From: Rhizophagus irregularis
Taxonomy: Eukaryota > Glomeromycota > Glomeromycetes > Glomerales > Glomeraceae
Direction of reading: 5' to 3'
DNA: 64,000 bases
NCBI RefSeq assembly: GCF_026210795.1
Contig: NC_089440.1
Location: 4,464,001-4,528,000, forward strand
Each line of letters begins with the position of its first letter. Position 1 is the stretch's first letter. Both the position numbers and the translations under genes were made by a program. Under the pieces are notes generated by a model. The model was not told the DNA's origin. It saw only the letters and a program-made list of their open reading frames with translations, and ran no database searches. This document shows, one piece after another, positions 11,091 through 21,816 of this stretch.

Positions 11091-12429
11091 TCATTCACTC
11101 ACTATGTAAAGTTTTCTAATCCCTCCCATGATTCTCCGTCTCCATGGATTAGGATAATAAGGTCTTCTCCATGGATTCTCGTCATCTTCATCTTCGTAAT
11201 TATCACTATAATATCTCCCTTGCTGTTGATGACTCAAATATTCAACTGTTGTCATATCCATCAAGTCTTTATAGAAGATCAATAAAATCAGTAAAAATTA
11301 ATATTATTTCCAAACATAATAATAAATATAAGAAATACTTACATAATCTGATGTGAAAGAATAATAAATGTCCAACAAATAATACAACACATAAACTTAC
11401 TATTATTAGGATAAGGTTAATAAATAACCCAATAACTATGATATAAGGAGTTGATGGAGAAAATATCTCATAAACTAAAATACAAGAGAATACAAATTTA
11501 TTTAGATAAGTTTAATTTTAACGGTTTAAACCTTTTATTTGAAATTTGAATTTATACATACGGCTCATGAAATAATCGTCAACCGTTTCCGCACCAAAAT
11601 ATACATTTATAGCGCAAAGTGCAAGCCAAAGGCTCATTGTTGACGCGATAAAAGAAGATATTATAAATAATATGAACGTCCTATAATTGGCTTCCGCGAT
11701 ACAGCAATTTAGCCATCGACAATGATGATCAAAACCTTTTACGCACTTTAATAAAAAAGAGAGAAACTAAGCAAAAAAAAAAAATATTAAGCATTTTATA
11801 AAAAATTAAATTTACCTTATTACAATATTTACAATGTCTTGTACCTGATCCTCTGTAAATTAAATGTTTCCATTGAGTCTTTATAATGTTGTAGTAAATG
11901 CGGCAAAATCAATTCGTACTTACACATTAGATCTACAAATATAACACCAGCCATCCACAACAACTGGAATTCCTGTTGTTCTTGCATATGACATATCTCT
12001 TTCCTTTCCTTCTCTCATCACACGTGCATCTGCTGTATCAGTTAATGAAACTTTTATGCTGGTAAAAATTACAATAAAAATAAAAAAGAATCCCAAAAAA
12101 TTCCAAGTTGATCTCCTGTGAACATTATAAACATCATATTCCTTGAGAAACGCTTGCTCTTCATATTCTTCATCTTTAACTATGAATTTTATTGAAAATC
12201 CATAGTATCCTGTAATTAATATTATTATAACTATCCATTGCAAGACAAGCCAAATATCAAAAGGAGTATGATAACCATGGGTTCTATACCACGCGTTTGT
12301 GGTACGTTTAAAGTGGCTATTTGCTGAGGAAAAAAAGAACAAATTAAAACACGTAAAATAGTTTAACCATGTGTCAGAAGAAGTAAAGCCATGACCGGAA
12401 CTAGAACGTGGTAGTCTGTGATATTTCAT
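11091..12429 (-). CDS. DHHC-type palmitoyltransferase (membrane)
   Basis: The enzyme S-acylates cysteines of membrane-associated proteins, via an acyl-enzyme on the Cys of its DHHC motif. Five exons (12429-11924, 11852-11816, 11745-11562, 11474-11343, 11266-11091) give 344 aa. Two membrane helices near residues 65-85 and 115-140 (WLVLQWIVIIILITGYYG, then FLGFFFIFIVIF) precede the cysteine-rich domain. That domain reads CYIC at 162-165, HCKYCNKC at 175-182 and DHHC at 187-190 in CVKGFDHHCRWLNCC. Two more helices follow, then the conserved TTVE motif, the TTxE element of this family. The C-terminal tail is acidic, then Arg/Trp-rich (NPWRRPYYPNPWRRR). An in-frame ATG 66 nt upstream (12495) is possible. 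The layout with a cytosolic CRD between helices 2 and 3 resembles ZDHHC1/11-type or Pfa-type enzymes; I cannot choose between them. Confidence 0.9.
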
Positions 12430-13136
12430 TTGCGGAATGAAGGATGAATATTGGATAGCGGTAATAAAGTGATATTTGATGTAAATAGAAAGCAAGAAGT
12501 GACTGTAAACAGTTTGGTTTTTTTAAAAAAATTTTGCTCTTTTAAAAGGTGTATTTTTCGTTATTAGTCGTTAAAAAGTTGAATTCCTTTACTATATCCT
12601 CATCTCTAAGACGAAAATTCGCTTATATATTTAAGTTTGCGAGAACTAAGGAAAGTTCTCCGACACAAGGTTTTTTTTTTCTTTTGTTCAAACTTTTAGA
12701 TTTTTTTATATGCAAACTTACGACACAATAATGAACCAATCATAAATAGGTGGCTTAGGTAATTAACAATGAAAATGTATCAATAAAGAACTTTTAATTA
12801 ATGCGATAGGGTGATGAGAATTTCCTATTGTAATGTTTAATTCCTTTTCATCCAAATCTATGCTGAAAGTTGATATGCATATTTATTATACACAGCGTAA
12901 TTTTAATTTAACTTTGTAAATGCATTTTTATTAATTATTACATTTCCTTTTTTATTCTTATTATAACAGTTTTTTCCATCTTTAGTATTTATTATGAAGT
13001 GATGAATAAACATGAATGAGAAGATTTATATTTCATACGAACTTTAATTTTACCTATCAAAATACATAATAATTTAACAAATGTCTCTTTAAAATGAAAA
13101 TTCATTTATAATCTATCTTTTCAAATAATATACTTC
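12430..13136. promoter_or_regulatory. DHHC upstream region with a motif shared with 14.0 kb
   Basis: No gene is supported here. At 12732-12767 lies AACCAATCATAAATAGGTGG followed by CTTAGGTAATTAACAAT, nearly matching 14000-14038 in the bL27m/NUP58 promoter. A second shared motif, CGAAAATTCGCTTA, is at about 12610 (compare about 13953). The CCAAT core suggests a HAP-complex type box. The rest is the AT-rich 3' flank of bL27m. Confidence 0.4.
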
Positions 13137-13884
13137 TTAAGAATCATTTTGACGAAGATTCATTGCATATTCACGGGATTTCTTTAATTTTTCATTATAA
13201 GTTATTAAATCAATTAGATCAAATCTACGTGATCTTGGATCAGTAGGCGTTCTTGGTAATTTATCATTCGGATCAAATATGATTCCAATATATCTCCTTT
13301 CTGGTCTTTCTGGATACGTATAAAATTTTACGTAACCTGGTTGTAATGCTTGTATCGTAAAATCTTTTCCTATTTTTACCTAATAAATACAAACATAGAA
13401 ATTTAATATATAATTTATATAAATTAAATTATTTTAAAGTTGCGTACATGTTCACCAGGATGAAATTTTGTACCATGTTGTCGAACAATGATATTTCCTG
13501 CTTTGACATATTCGCCTACATAAAATTTATATAAATTAATAATAATTTTTTTTTTAAAAAAAAAATTTTAAATGATACTTAACCGTCAGATTTCTTTATT
13601 CCTAAACGTTTACCAGGCGAATCACGGTTGTTATGTGATGATCCTCCAGCTTTCTTTGTAGCCCACCGTTGTTGTATCGTATTTACCTCTGATAATCAAA
13701 AATGACATTTATTATCACTTTTTAAAAGAAATAATAATCCTAAAATATATAGAATGATATTAAATTAACCATTTTGCTTTTGCAATAAAAACTCATTTTT
13801 ATATTTGATCGAAATCGGAATTGGTTTTTTATAATAAACTTGTCGAAGACTTCGGGAAACGTTAGAAAGAGATATAGAAGACAT
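13137..13884 (-). CDS. MRPL27: Mitochondrial large-subunit ribosomal protein bL27m
   Basis: bL27 reaches the peptidyl-transferase centre of the mitochondrial large ribosomal subunit. Four exons (13884-13770, 13688-13584, 13515-13448, 13379-13137) total 531 nt, 176 aa. The signature is [20 protein letters not shown], then [20 protein letters not shown], then [19 protein letters not shown]; bacterial L27 has the same order (A-x-K-K-G-x-G-S-x-x-N-G-R-D-S, R-L-G-x-K, G-x-x-V-x-x-G-x-I-I-x-R-Q-R-G-x-x-x-x-P-G). The N-terminal extension ([20 protein letters not shown]) is basic and Ser-rich, a plausible matrix presequence. The C-terminal extension past the L27 core (about 75 aa, with [17 protein letters not shown]) is usual for fungal mitochondrial forms. 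It is divergent from NUP58 with 216 bp between starts. Confidence 0.93.
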
Positions 13885-14100
13885 TATATTATTCTAAAAA
13901 AAAAAATTTTGTTTTATATATGGATTTAATTAGTTATTTTTTCATCCCAAGCGAAAATTCGTTTACGGAGATTACTATCAAAAATTTAACTAGTATACGA
14001 ACCAATCACAAATGAGTGGCTTAGATAATGAGTTACAATAACACTTATAACGTAATCTAATATTAATAGCGCATTGATTAATCTCTTTTAACATTTGAAC
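13885..14100. promoter_or_regulatory. Bidirectional promoter of bL27m and NUP58
   Basis: This 216-bp gap separates two divergent starts. It holds GCGAAAATTCGTTTACGG at about 13952 and the CCAAT-containing AACCAATCACAAATGAGTGG at 14000, both repeated upstream of the DHHC gene at 12.6-12.77 kb. The spacing and CCAAT core suggest a shared housekeeping promoter element; function is inferred. Confidence 0.45.
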
Positions 14101-16611
14101 ATGGCGCAACAGTAAGGATAAATTCCAATATTATTTTATAGTAACAGACGAGACTTCCTACTAAAACTCTATTTTACTTATGTAGACCTTTTAGTTTCGG
14201 TTCACTTAATAATTCTTCCACCGGTTTTGGACGTGGTTTGAAATTAAATACGTTATCTACCGGAGGATCAGGTTTCAATATTGGTAATACACTAGGAGGC
14301 CCAACAGTTAGTATAGGTTCTACAACTCAAACGACATCAGAAATAGAGAAGTACGTTTATAATTTATTATTATTATTTATTTATTATTTTATAAATTAAA
14401 CCTAACTGGGACTTATTTGATACTTACAGGACGTTAATTAGACTAGCACAAGGGTTCGTGTTATCATACTTCATTGAAACTTTACAAATTTCTTAATTAA
14501 ATTTAATTAAATTGAATTAAATGTTTTTTAGGGGACAACTAGCCGCAAATATAACAAAAGCAACAAAATTCTCAGATCTTAGTGAATCAGATCAAAAGTT
14601 AATTGTTGATATAGAGTATCCTTTGATCGAAGAAATTTTCTGTAAAATTATACTAATAAATACGATTTAGAGTTTTTTTTATTATTATTCCTTAACATAT
14701 TTTCAGGCAATATATACAAAATCAAAAATTAATAATGTCTAATATTGAATCCACACATCTACCGGATTTGAATGATTATGTAAAAGAAGTTGCGAATGAG
14801 TCTCGAACATTATTTCAGGTTGCGTTAATATTTTATTATAGCAAATTATCATTTGGCGTTTTTATTCATTGTGTGACAATAATCGATTGTCCACATGTAG
14901 GCCAGGCTAACCTGCTGAACATATACCGTATAGAAATTGGCCTCCTTGATGAATGAATTACGGACTACTCATAGTCAAATAGACGAGCGATTGAAAGATT
15001 TAGAGGATCAAATTAAGATGGTAGATAACGGTAAACGTTTTTACGACGCTGCTTCTCAAGGGCAAAGCGGAAACATTTTACAAATTGGAGATAATATATT
15101 CGCAAAGTATGTTTGACTCACACTAGCTTATATTTGTTTATTTTAAAGTTTTTTATATTGATTTAATTATTTTTAATAGATATTATCATGATCTTGTAAT
15201 TTCTTTTGAAGAACGATTACGGCAATATTCTTCTACGATCGATGTTAGCTTTTTTCTAAAATTTGATCTTATTTCGTCGGTATTTAATATATTATTAATC
15301 TTTTACCGATTATATAGGAAATAGAACGACACTTTTCTTCGTTGGCTCAAAATCGCAGTAATGATACTGAGAGTACGTAAAATTGCTTTTAATGATTCCA
15401 TCAAGTTTCAACTTTAGTTCAATTATTGTTTAATAATTTATGTAGATAAAGAACTCGCCTCACTTAATGAGTCTATGCGTAGTCAACATCAAAGTTTTAT
15501 GGTTATTACTGGAAAGGTGGCAACGTTACATGAAGAAATGGATAAACTTCGAGAAAAATATCTCAGATTTCGAAGAACCTATTCTCATGATAATTCTAAT
15601 CCATTTGAAATACAAAAGGAGCCGAGCATAGATAGTAAGTAATCTTATAAATTATTTGATTCTGAGGATTACTTTATTAATCTCAAATTTGCATTAGTTG
15701 CTCGTGAGACTTCCTTTAATGAAAGAAAACCGGCACAAGAGTTGGCAAAAAACCTTCCGGTAGTAACATCAGCTGCTCAACTTAATCAATTAAATCCACC
15801 CAGTCAAATTGAATTAATTAGACCAGCCACTCAACCTCTTGTCCAACCGAGTCAACCCAATTTATTCGGTCAATCCAGTCAAACTAGCTTATTTGGCCAA
15901 ACTAATTTATTTGGTCAATCCACTAGCCAACCTAGCTTATTTGGTAGTCAGCAGAGCTTATTTGGTCAAACCACTAGTCAACCAAATTTATTTGGACAAT
16001 CTAATTTTGGCCAACCCGCCAGTCAACCAAGTTTATTTGGACAATCTAATTTTGGTCAAAGCACCAGTCAACCAAGTTTATTTGGTCAATCTGGCTTTGG
16101 ACAGCCCGCCAGTCAACCAAGTTTATTTGGACAATCTAATTTTGGGCAAAGCACCAGTCAACCAAGTTTATTTGGACAATCTAATTTTGGGCAAAGCACC
16201 AGTCAACCAAGCTTATTTGGTCAATCTGGCTTTGGACAGCCCGCCAGTCAACCAAGCCTATTTGGTCAATCTAGCTATGGTCAATCTAGCTATGGTCAAT
16301 CCACCAGTTTGTTCGGACAAACTAGTCAACCCAGCATGTTTGGACAACCAAACCAATTCGGGCAGTCAACTCAACCCAGTTTATTTGGACAACCAAGCCA
16401 GACCAGCCAAGCAAGTTTATTCGGTCAACCAGGTCAATCAAATGCGTTTGGCCAACCAGGTCAATCAAATGCGTTTGGCCAACCAAGTCAATCAAATGCG
16501 TTTGGCCAACCAAGCCAATCAAATGCGTTTGGTCAAACAAGTAATAAACCCCCGTTTAATTTTCGACCTACCACAACCACTACTAGCTCGTTTACTTTTC
16601 CCAAACGATGA
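14101..16611 (+). CDS. NUP58: Channel nucleoporin NUP58/45 (yeast Nup49-like)
   Basis: This FG nucleoporin forms, with Nup54 and Nup62 partners, the central-channel trimer of the nuclear pore. Nine exons (14101-14111, 14195-14350, 14532-14615, 14707-14818, 14934-15106, 15180-15243, 15318-15372, 15446-15634, 15698-16611) total 1758 nt, 585 aa. The first exon encodes only MAQ and part of a codon. After a short Gly/Ser-rich start with one FG, the coiled-coil core has IEQYIQNQKLIMSNIE, YYHDLVISFEERLRQYS and FMVITGKVATLHEEMDKLRE followed by KYLRFRRTYS, matching my memory of the Nup58 central helices. The C-terminal 230 residues are FG/GLFG-like repeats, about seven 15-residue SLFGQSNFGQSTSQP units and four 9-residue QSNAFGQPG units. 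Placing most FG repeats at the C terminus differs from yeast Nup49 but fits the Nup58 branch. Confidence 0.87.
15890..16540 (+). repeat. In-gene FG repeat array (45-nt and 27-nt units)
   Basis: Within the last NUP58 exon the DNA itself is a tandem array: about seven near-identical 45-nt units at 15975-16270, then four to five 27-nt units at 16425-16530. Several neighbours differ by one or two bases, so copy number is likely to change by slippage or unequal exchange. Confidence 0.85.
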
Positions 16612-19600
16612 AAATAAAAAAAAGGGGGTGAATTATGAAGCAATTTTTATTAAATTACATAGATTCTTTTAATAAAGATTATAAAATAACTGAATATACA
16701 TAGTTATTTGAGTAAAAATATGAGAGAAATTTTATTTTTGTTCTTCTGTTGTTGTATGAATAAATATTTTTTAAAAATTGATAATCAAATTTTTATATGA
16801 TGTTTTTTCAGTTATTAATTATAGAGATAGAAGATCATAGAAAATATATTTGATTTTGATCGAATGTAATAATGAACCAAAGGCGAATGATCGAAATTAA
16901 AATAAAACCTTGCATTCCGGTACTAGCTTAATCTTTGGATACTGAATAAGTGCCAACAATAAAGAAAACGTACTAACTTAATTTTTGGATATGGATAATA
17001 AGTGCTAATGGTAAAGAAATCCATGAACCGTTCACAAATTCTAGTACAGTACACTGTTGGAAAATGATCTCGAGTACTTAAAAGAATTCTTGATATCTAA
17101 TTTCGTTTTTTGAGTATAAAAAAACTTTCAATAGCTTTTAACTCAGAATTTATATTCCTTTTGAAATATGAAATTGAATAATTGAATGTTAATTTATAAT
17201 TTTTCATTGATTGTTTATTCATGAGTAGCTTTATTGAATTTATTTACTTTAGAACTTATTAGCTGATATATTCTCCCATGGTTTACACTGCGGATAGATT
17301 CATAATCACATGATTTAGATGGCGTCGGCTACTATATAAAGTTTGTGAATTTATATAATCTTATCTGGTCGCGTGTTTCAGAAATCAAATCTATTATTCT
17401 TTACAACTTTTTTTGCCTACCTCATTTTAATTTCCTCAGAATGGTTCATTTGGTTCATTTCTTGCAATACGTGTTCTCGTTTTGTTTTTCAAGCTCCACC
17501 AATTGATGAATGAATTTATCAGTCCAAGTTCATTTTTATGATAACGCGAATTTTTTTTAGGATTTTATAGATTAGACTTCCTATAGATCAAAGTAAAATA
17601 AATTTAATTAACATTTCATCTCTCTAATTATAAAATTATGTTAAATAGTTATTGATTAAGTACGAATTGAATTATATCTAAATAATTGTTGGTAATATAC
17701 TTCTTTTTGTCCCTTAGCTTATAATGATCCTTATCAACAAGATCAATGAACCCGTTCTTCAGGCAATTGTTGAACTTCATTTTATCATAAAAACATCATA
17801 TTCTGGAAATTTGTCTGATATTTTTGTTTTAGGAGAAGTTTCTATTAATATAATAGTAACTAAAATATTTTTCATTTAGTTGGTTTAGTAAAAAATATTA
17901 ATGGAAAAAAATAAATAAAAGAATTATAAAATACTGATGAATGTATCAAAGTAAACAAACTATAACTGATAACAGATAAATGAAAATATTAGAATAAATA
18001 ATTAAAAGTGTATATACTGTAATGAAGTATTATGTAAGATATGATGAAACTATTTATTATTTAATTAGTTTATAAGTTTCTGATTGAGTTGTGAATATTT
18101 GTTGTCCAAAAAACTAAGTATAATAATTATTGGATACAAAAAAAGTATTGGAGTTGTATATTCTGATTTAGAAGAATTACTAGGTTCGAGTGTTCTAACT
18201 TAATAAGTTTTTAAAGAAGTGTCTAAAAAATCCTCTATATTGAATTTTTCAGTGATTCACAAATTTTATTACATTAAACAAAATATATCCTATATTCCTA
18301 TACTCTCACTTGTTATGTAATACTGTATAATATCATTTTCGTTAAACTCAGAATTTTATGAATTACTTGAAAATACTTTAATTCTTTGTGCCATCTATAA
18401 TATCTATTAATTACTTCTATGATAATGCTTGCTTTATTTTTAAATATCTTATGATTTATATAACAATATTGATTTTATACTCTAACTGTTAATGTAATTT
18501 TTTATTTTATTCTGTTATGATATTGTCATCATCATTTACAGCCGTGAGTTTAACTTCATTCAGTCATCTGGAACATTTGTTTAGCTTTTGATGCTTTATC
18601 TTGGACAGATTTTGAATTACTGGCTTGTTATATTCCAGACTTTAAAAAGAAAGAATATTCGGCGTACAATACAGTATATATTACGTATTTTGTTTTTTTT
18701 TACGTTTGTGTTAACATGAGTAAGATAATGTCTTTCACAAGTTTTTTAAAATCATTTCTTTATATTTATTTGTTCTCTAATATATTTCAATTTTAATTTT
18801 AATGAATCTATTGAACGTTTCTTCACTATATCTGTTCATTTGCATATTATATAAAAATTATAAAAATTCCAAAATTAATTTTTATTAAGACCTCATTTGT
18901 TCAATAGAAAAATAATAAATTAGTACAAACCTTTTTTTAGTTTCTGTCCAATATGTCAAATTATGTTAAATTGGTATAAAGAAACATTCATGAGTTTCAA
19001 ATTAAAGCGCCGAACGAATCGTTCCAGACCAAACTAATTTTTAAAAACTGAAATAACTCGACTTCTAATTAGAATCGTTTCATCAAGAACATCGATTGGT
19101 GACAAAATCATGTCTCTAGCATCGATAGACAGTGAACTATTAACAGTTTTTTTAAAAAAATTTATTTATTGTGATATTTAACGATTTATTGATACTTGAA
19201 ACAACCAATCGATGCGCCTTGGTGAGATAATTCTAAAGAGCTATAGTACGTCTTATTTAATCACCGGGAAACTTAAATATAAGGCAAATCTCTGCGTGAT
19301 ATAGTTAAAAAAGTTTTTTTTCCTCTGTTTTCACAATTTAAATAATTATAAAGGAAGAAATTCATTTAAAAAATAAATAAAGTTTATTATATGAAATAGA
19401 AATCGCGTAACGGGTATATATAAAGAAATCTAGAAAAGAAAAGAACATTTATTTCGAATGTTGATGAAATTATTACCAAATGCTGCCAGATATAATATTG
19501 CTAATACATGTCAAACATAAAGTAAAATAGCTAGATGGATAGGATGAATAACGTTTATGGATGGGAAACCTGAACCTGTTCGTGTTTTGAGCCGATTCCA

Positions 19601-19971
19601 ATTTGATCAGGAACCGTTCAAAACTGAGTTTACTCGTAACAAAACTGAACCAAATTAATTGGCTCATCCTTAATAACATTACAAAGATGAATATTTTATG
19701 GTTTTAATTAGAGATATACTGTAGATATAATTGTTTTCAAATCGAATAGTAATATTAAGGCTTCATTATCAGATTCAAAAATGGAGGGATATATGAAACT
19801 GAATATTCCAAGGTGAATAAATAATTCAATTTATTTCATTAAATCGTTCTTTTTCGCTTAATTTGTTTAATTTTATAAATAGGCGTTATTTTATTATTTT
19901 ACATTTACATGATAAACAACTAAATATGATGATAATATCAAGTATCTTCCTTCAACTTATCAATGAAAGAA
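16612..19971. other. 3.3-kb intergenic region without a supported gene
   Basis: I find no protein with recognisable features here. A TATATAAA-type box lies at about 17334, followed at 17442 by a 21-codon hydrophobic frame (MVHLVHFLQYVF...) that could be chance. Two similar sentences, ACTAGCTTAATCTTTGGATA at 16921 and ACTAACTTAATTTTTGGATA at 16972, form a short imperfect direct repeat about 50 bp apart. TACTGTA or TACAGTA occurs at about 17045, 18014, 18324, 18666 and 19709, which is not clearly above chance for this base composition. The rest is AT-rich. Confidence 0.5.
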
Positions 19972-21398
19972 TTAATTTTCTATTCGAAACAAACGATTAT
20001 TTTCCGAAACATCCATCTCTTTCCAAATTTCCTTTGCTTTGTCCACACTATTTAGGACTTCACTCAACATTTGACTATCCTCATGTGTTATAATTTTTCT
20101 ATTAATTAAATTTATAATTCTCTCAATAAAATCATTAAGATTATTTTTATATAAGTTGAGACTTTCTTTGATTCTTATAACTTCATGATCAATAGCCATC
20201 AATTGATCCATTTGTCTTCGTTCAATATCTAACTTTTGTTGAACTGTTTCCATATCATATATTTGTTTATATGTTGACTCATTCTCATTAATGTAATTAA
20301 TAATATTTGAAAATCCTTGAGCATTATTATAACCACGATATAACTTTTGAATGTCTTGAATTTCTTTCTCAATTTTAACAAATTTACCATGAAATCTTGT
20401 TATTAGATTGAGAACTTGACCTAATCTTGAATAAAAATATTGTGCATTTTTTTGAGTCAATAAAGGATCTTTAGATCTTGATATCAAATTGTATACTTTA
20501 TCATAAAAATATTGTGTCTCTTCTTTTTGAATTAATAATAAAGGATCATCTTTAGAAGATATCGATAAATTTTGTTGAATATCTTGGAATTCATTAAAAA
20601 GTTCATCAAGTGTAAATGAACCAGAAACATATATACTTCCAATATATTTTCCTACATCGTATGTCTTATCACCAAGATTTTTAAGATATAATGAGGGAGA
20701 TAAATTGGTAGGATCTGAACTTGAGGATATGACGTCGGACAAGTAAATCGAAATTATGCGAAGATCTTTTACGTTATCACTTGCTAAAATATTTTAAAAA
20801 AATATTAAAATAATGGTAATAATGATAAATAATGATATAGTTATTATTACGTGATTTACCTGGTATATTAAATTTAACAAGATCTTCAATTAATATTGTA
20901 GTTGAATTGGCAAGATTACGAAAGACTGGGTCATCAATTGGCTAACGAACGTAAAAATAATTATTAAAATAATTTACGAAAACCGTTCAAATAAACCAAA
21001 TAATCTAAACGTCTAAAACAAGCTTACCATCCGAAAAATTTCATTCAAGATATTCAAGATACTTTCTATTTTTAACCTCTATAAATTATAAAATAATGAA
21101 GTAAAATTAATATTTATAAAAATGAAACTTAAAGACCAACGGGCGAATAATTATTACATACCGAATATTCCAGTAATTCCACCTTATATAAAATTAATAT
21201 ATATAAAATTATTGAAATAAAGACAATAATTAATGTCGCAGCAGATTTCGCTGGGAGGGCGTACGTGTCTTGAACAATTTGTTGTTCCGATTCTTGTGAG
21301 AGGGAAGCGCTAGCTTTGCCGTTATTATTTGTAGGCGGCTGTTGATTTTGAGTATCCATACGGGCACGCTTAGGTTGAGAGGGTAAAAATTGGTTCAT
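19972..21398 (-). CDS. Single-pass membrane coiled-coil protein, no lectin domain
   Basis: I do not recognise a named family. Four exons (21398-21162, 21078-21028, 20941-20860, 20783-19972) give 393 aa. Residues 1-50 are Gln/Asn/Ser-rich with a basic PKRAR patch. A hydrophobic segment follows near 53-71 (SAATLIIVFISIILYILILY), and the remainder is almost entirely alpha-helical with heptads (KLDIERRQMDQLMAIDHEVI, RIKESLNLYKNNLNDFIERI). No signal peptide is seen, so a type II single-pass topology is likely, with the long coiled coil on the far side. The phase-1 intron inside the motif F-N-I-P-G (ATACCA, G then intron) is matched exactly in the divergent neighbour at 21817, where F-D-I-P-G is split the same way. 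The two are therefore probably diverged paralogues; this copy lacks the lectin end. Confidence 0.82.
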
Positions 21399-21816
21399 CT
21401 TTTAGTTTTGATATTTGAAGGATTAATGATTTTTTTTTTCACAATTTTTAACTTTAAAAAAGGGTGATATGGAAATTTCTTTTCTGACATAATCGGTTGA
21501 TAATTAACGTATTGGAAATTCGTTGATGGGAAAAATGCCATATTTAGTTAGTACAGATTTTCATCATTTTTTAGAATCTTGTTTTTCCTTCTCACACTTT
21601 CTTATCACTGCATAAATGATATGCATTGGCGTTACAAATATGCTCAAAATTAGTTGGTTTTGTTCGCATTTTCTTTCACACAATTTCCTTTCACACACGT
21701 CTTCATATGCAAATGTGTTACAAATTACAAATAAACAATTTGATTAAGAATATTATTTTCCTACACTTTTTCAAAAAACTTTTCTATCCTCGAAAATTTA
21801 TAAAGTGAAAAATCAA
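21399..21816. promoter_or_regulatory. Shared promoter of the divergent coiled-coil pair
   Basis: A 418-bp gap separates the two starts. It carries repeated CTTTCACAC / TTTCACACA motifs at about 21670-21700 (CTTTCACACAATTTCCTTTC, then ACACACG) and a T-run near 21430. Co-regulation of the pair is a plausible inference. Confidence 0.35.

Noticed and set aside
16322-16540. 72-codon minus-strand frame inside NUP58
   Set aside because: Antisense shadow of the 27-nt repeat units.
15839-16672. 277-codon plus-strand frame overlapping NUP58
   Set aside because: It is a shadow of the FG repeat array in another frame; the Nup58 frame continues from eight upstream exons.
17442-17507. Short hydrophobic peptide frame after a TATATAAA box
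   Set aside because: Only 21 codons with no supported splice to further coding sequence; chance cannot be excluded.
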